Positions 61,817 to 64,000 of a DNA stretch of 64,000 nucleotides are shown here, piece after piece. Both the position numbers and the translations under genes were made by a program. The notes beneath the pieces were generated by a model. The model had not been told where the DNA came from. It did not search any database and worked only from the letters and a program-made list of their open reading frames with translations. The stretch comes from Pyrrhoderma lamaoense (Eukaryota > Basidiomycota > Agaricomycetes > Hymenochaetales > Hymenochaetaceae), in contig NBAZ01000007.1 in the NCBI GenBank assembly GCA_002794735.1, positions 62,001 to 126,000 of the forward strand. The letters run 5' to 3'. Position 1 is the stretch's first letter; each line of letters begins with the position of its first letter.

Positions 61817-62777
61817 TCATACAACAAGGCAAAGAGCAAATGCAAAGATACAGGTTAAAGGACTGCTTAGTGCAGAAAGTTTGTAGCCAGAAGATGTGCT
61901 GTTGGTTGAGCTTGCTGCCGAAGCAGTCGACGAAAGAGTGAGAGTTGCCAAGGTAGAAGTTGAAGAAGAGGTTGTGGTCTTGCTAACGGTGCTACTTTGA
62001 GTCGTACTTGACACGGTGGTAGAAGAACTGGTAGACGTTCCGGAAGAACCTGAACTTGAAGTCGTCGAGTTGGTGCCAGAACTAGATCCACTATCACCAG
62101 TATCTTTTCTATTTGATAGGATCGATTAGGAATAAAGCTTTTAGTTTGAAAGAGAGACATAAGACTAACGTATAAACAATAGAATCCAACAAAACAAGTG
62201 ACTTGTTTCCTGAATGACCAGCTTCAATTGTTATCGTATGAGACGCGTTTGTTAAACCAGTTATAGAGAAAATGGTTTGGTTGAAGTGATACGTCGTATC
62301 CCCGTCTGGCGCCTTCTCAAATGTTCCCTTAGTAACATTGTCAATTAAGAATGTAAAATCAGAGTTCCCGTCTGGGCTGGTTTCAGAGCCAGTCAGAATA
62401 ACGTTGACATAGACAGCAACACCTGCTCTCAAGATTAACAACCAATAACATAGACCGAACTAAACTCATTTAATTTAATGAAACTCACCGACGAAAGACA
62501 CCGATGCTCGGATAATTTCACCTGGATCATCATTCGTAGAAGTTCCGGACGGGTTGAAAGACGCATCAGTCCACGTTCCCATATATGCATCATCTGCAGG
62601 AGCTGGCTTTGCAGTGCAACTCTGGCAGGTTTGCCCAACTTGCCATGCATCAGATGGTGTGTAGTTTATATGCCCACCCGTTGTGGGATCACCAGACTGG
62701 TCATCAATTGTGACATTTACAAGGCCAGCAAAAACGTGCGTGACAAAGGGTACTAGAAAAATTGCTCGGAGCAGCAT
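61817..62777 (-). CDS. Array-related gene 12: GPI-anchor-type paralogue
   Basis: Exons are 62489-62777, 62170-62422 and 61817-62108; intact, 277 residues. The start MLLRAIFLVPFVTHVFA is a signal peptide; a Met at 62846 is upstream but gives no leader. The ectodomain has the same fold signature as the array: NVTIDDQSGDPTTGG, CQSCTAKP, MGTWTDASFNPSG, VAVYVNVILTGSE, HSGNKSLVLLDSIVYT. Exon 3 differs. It is a long Ser/Thr stalk ending SSTNSTSSGYK followed by a hydrophobic C-terminus (IFAFALCLVV), with no cytoplasmic tail and no PPxY. This pattern fits a GPI-attachment signal. Intron 1 has a normal GT donor (gtgagt). It is probably the older form relative to the amplified copies. Confidence 0.85.
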
Positions 62778-63456
62778 TGAGCCAGTGCTAGATGAAGATA
62801 AAACACATGAGTTGAGATACCAAGTCGAAAATTCAAGAAACTTCACGTTTTAAAGAATGTAGGCCCTATTCGAGGATAAAAGAAAGGTGAACGTTAAACA
62901 CTACTTTTTTCGACCCCTCTGGGATGACTATAAAGAATGAACGTCGGAACAATGGCAATTGATGTATCGGCTAGAAGGCTCCCATATTTGTTGTCAGGCA
63001 CCTTGTTATTGATGCAGAACTGCAGAACACTATAAGAGATTATCCTTCACTCCAAAAGGGGTTGTAGATCAAGCTCTCGGATTTGTGGCATACATGTAAC
63101 ATTATTAGGTAGAAATTTTTTCGACAGTGGAAGATCAAGTGAAGGTTAAAATAGCAGCACGGTTCAACGTTCATCTGGGGATTCGGATTGTATATATTTT
63201 GTTACTTTTGTCCGGATTACTCTCACGTCGATTACAACCGCTCAAGACAGGAAAATCCAACTCGGGATTTTAGACGTTTTCACACTCTCAAACACGGATC
63301 ATTTATCATATTTTACATGATCGCCGAGTCTCTATGATTTACATGCATTCCTTAGAGAGTGAGAAAAATGCTAAGGAATCAAAGTTGCGTATGTGTATGC
63401 GTGTGTCTGCTTGCACAAAAAGGTATTATTCCGCGAAACTCCCAAGGGCATCAAGC
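62778..63456. other. Intergenic region
   Basis: About 0.7 kb, 5' flank of gene 12 and 3' flank of the gene at the right edge. No feature recognised. Confidence 0.5.
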
Positions 63457-64000
63457 TCAGAGCTCTTCTCCACGCTTAACCCTCATCTTGGGTTCCTGAA
63501 TCTCCACGCGCTGTATATTCTGGGTATCGCTCTTGAGTAGGCTTAGGATAGAGTCCCTAGAGCTATCCCATTCAGTCTTCGGGACGCTCAAAAGTTTGAC
63601 GTCATTAAGAGCGCCGACACTGCCTACAGCCGAAACAGATGGGTAATCCGGAAGAATGATAGGCGTGGATAAGTAAATTGAAGATGGGTTGAGAAAGACG
63701 GCGAGATAGACATTGGCACTGTAGTCAAGAGACATGGTTGTAATCGCTGATGTAGCAAAGTGCTTGCAACGCTGCAACATACAAGTGACATATGCACGAT
63801 GCTGTAATTACTTAGTCACTTATTACATAATCATTATGAACTTGCTTTGCCTCAATGATAATTGTTTGAAAATCTAACCTGAGCAGCGAACATCGCTATG
63901 GTAATTAAGCTTCTGTGATCCTTGAGCCATGATTGGAGTGCAACTCGCCAACTCACTCGAGCTATCAAATTTTGCCTAGCTACACCAATAATCTGGTCTG
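63457..64000 (-). CDS. Conserved protein of unknown function, C-terminal part (5' end beyond the window)
   Basis: Two exons are visible. The first (63879-64000) is open to the window edge and reads IIGVARQNLIARVSW then WLKDHRSLITIAMFAAQ. An intron (63802-63878: gttaga..attacag) joins it in phase to the last exon (63457-63801). That exon begins HRAYVTCMLQRCKHF and includes NVYLAVFLNPSS, SAVGSVGALNDVKLLSVP and the basic end KMRVKRGEEL. The last exon alone would allow starts at 63780 or 63735. The clean in-phase splice to a hydrophobic upstream exon argues for a longer protein. I do not recognise the family. Confidence 0.6.

Overview
The window is eukaryotic nuclear DNA and most likely comes from a basidiomycete fungus. 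Most genes are interrupted by short introns of about 47-120 nt with gt..ag ends. A fungal translation elongation factor 3, an Adp1-type ABCG transporter and an intersectin (EH-SH3-DH-PH) gene fit this. So does a family of secreted 'TIDD..GD' membrane proteins, a type common in Agaricomycotina. No prokaryotic or plasmid feature was seen.

Left part (1-38 kb), single-copy genes. In order: a zinc alcohol dehydrogenase entering from the left edge (+); an unrecognised Pro/Gln/Met-rich protein (-); a DUF202 membrane protein (+); elongation factor 3 (-); V-ATPase subunit a (-); an unrecognised conserved protein (+) sharing a 247 bp divergent promoter with the V-ATPase gene; a TIP/ITFG1-like FG-GAP membrane protein (+); an Adp1-like ABC transporter (+); a large Ser/Thr kinase (-); and a fungal intersectin (+). 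The two SH3 domains of the intersectin gene can be joined in frame to a downstream RhoGEF-PH region by a 609 nt alternative intron. Reading through that intron gives a short form instead.

Right part (38.4-62.8 kb). Twelve paralogous genes or remnants, all on the minus strand, repeat every 1.5-2.7 kb. Each has three exons: signal peptide plus N-terminal ectodomain; a 253 nt exon (268 nt in two copies) completing the ectodomain; and a third exon with a Ser-rich stalk, one membrane segment and a cytoplasmic tail. Nine of the eleven membrane-type copies carry a PPxY motif in the tail. The outermost copy is GPI-anchor-like. The first intron starts with GC instead of GT in nine copies. Copy 9 is a chimeric pseudogene with a perfect palindrome at its deletion junction. 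A tRNA-like sequence and a MITE-like element lie inside or beside the array. The right edge cuts a further unrecognised conserved gene (-).

Caution on reading frames. Many otherwise conserved genes carry apparent single-base losses, often in homopolymers. Where exons could be summed, adding back the inferred bases restores a length divisible by three. These look like consensus errors of a long-read assembly rather than gene decay, so CDS spans are given across them.
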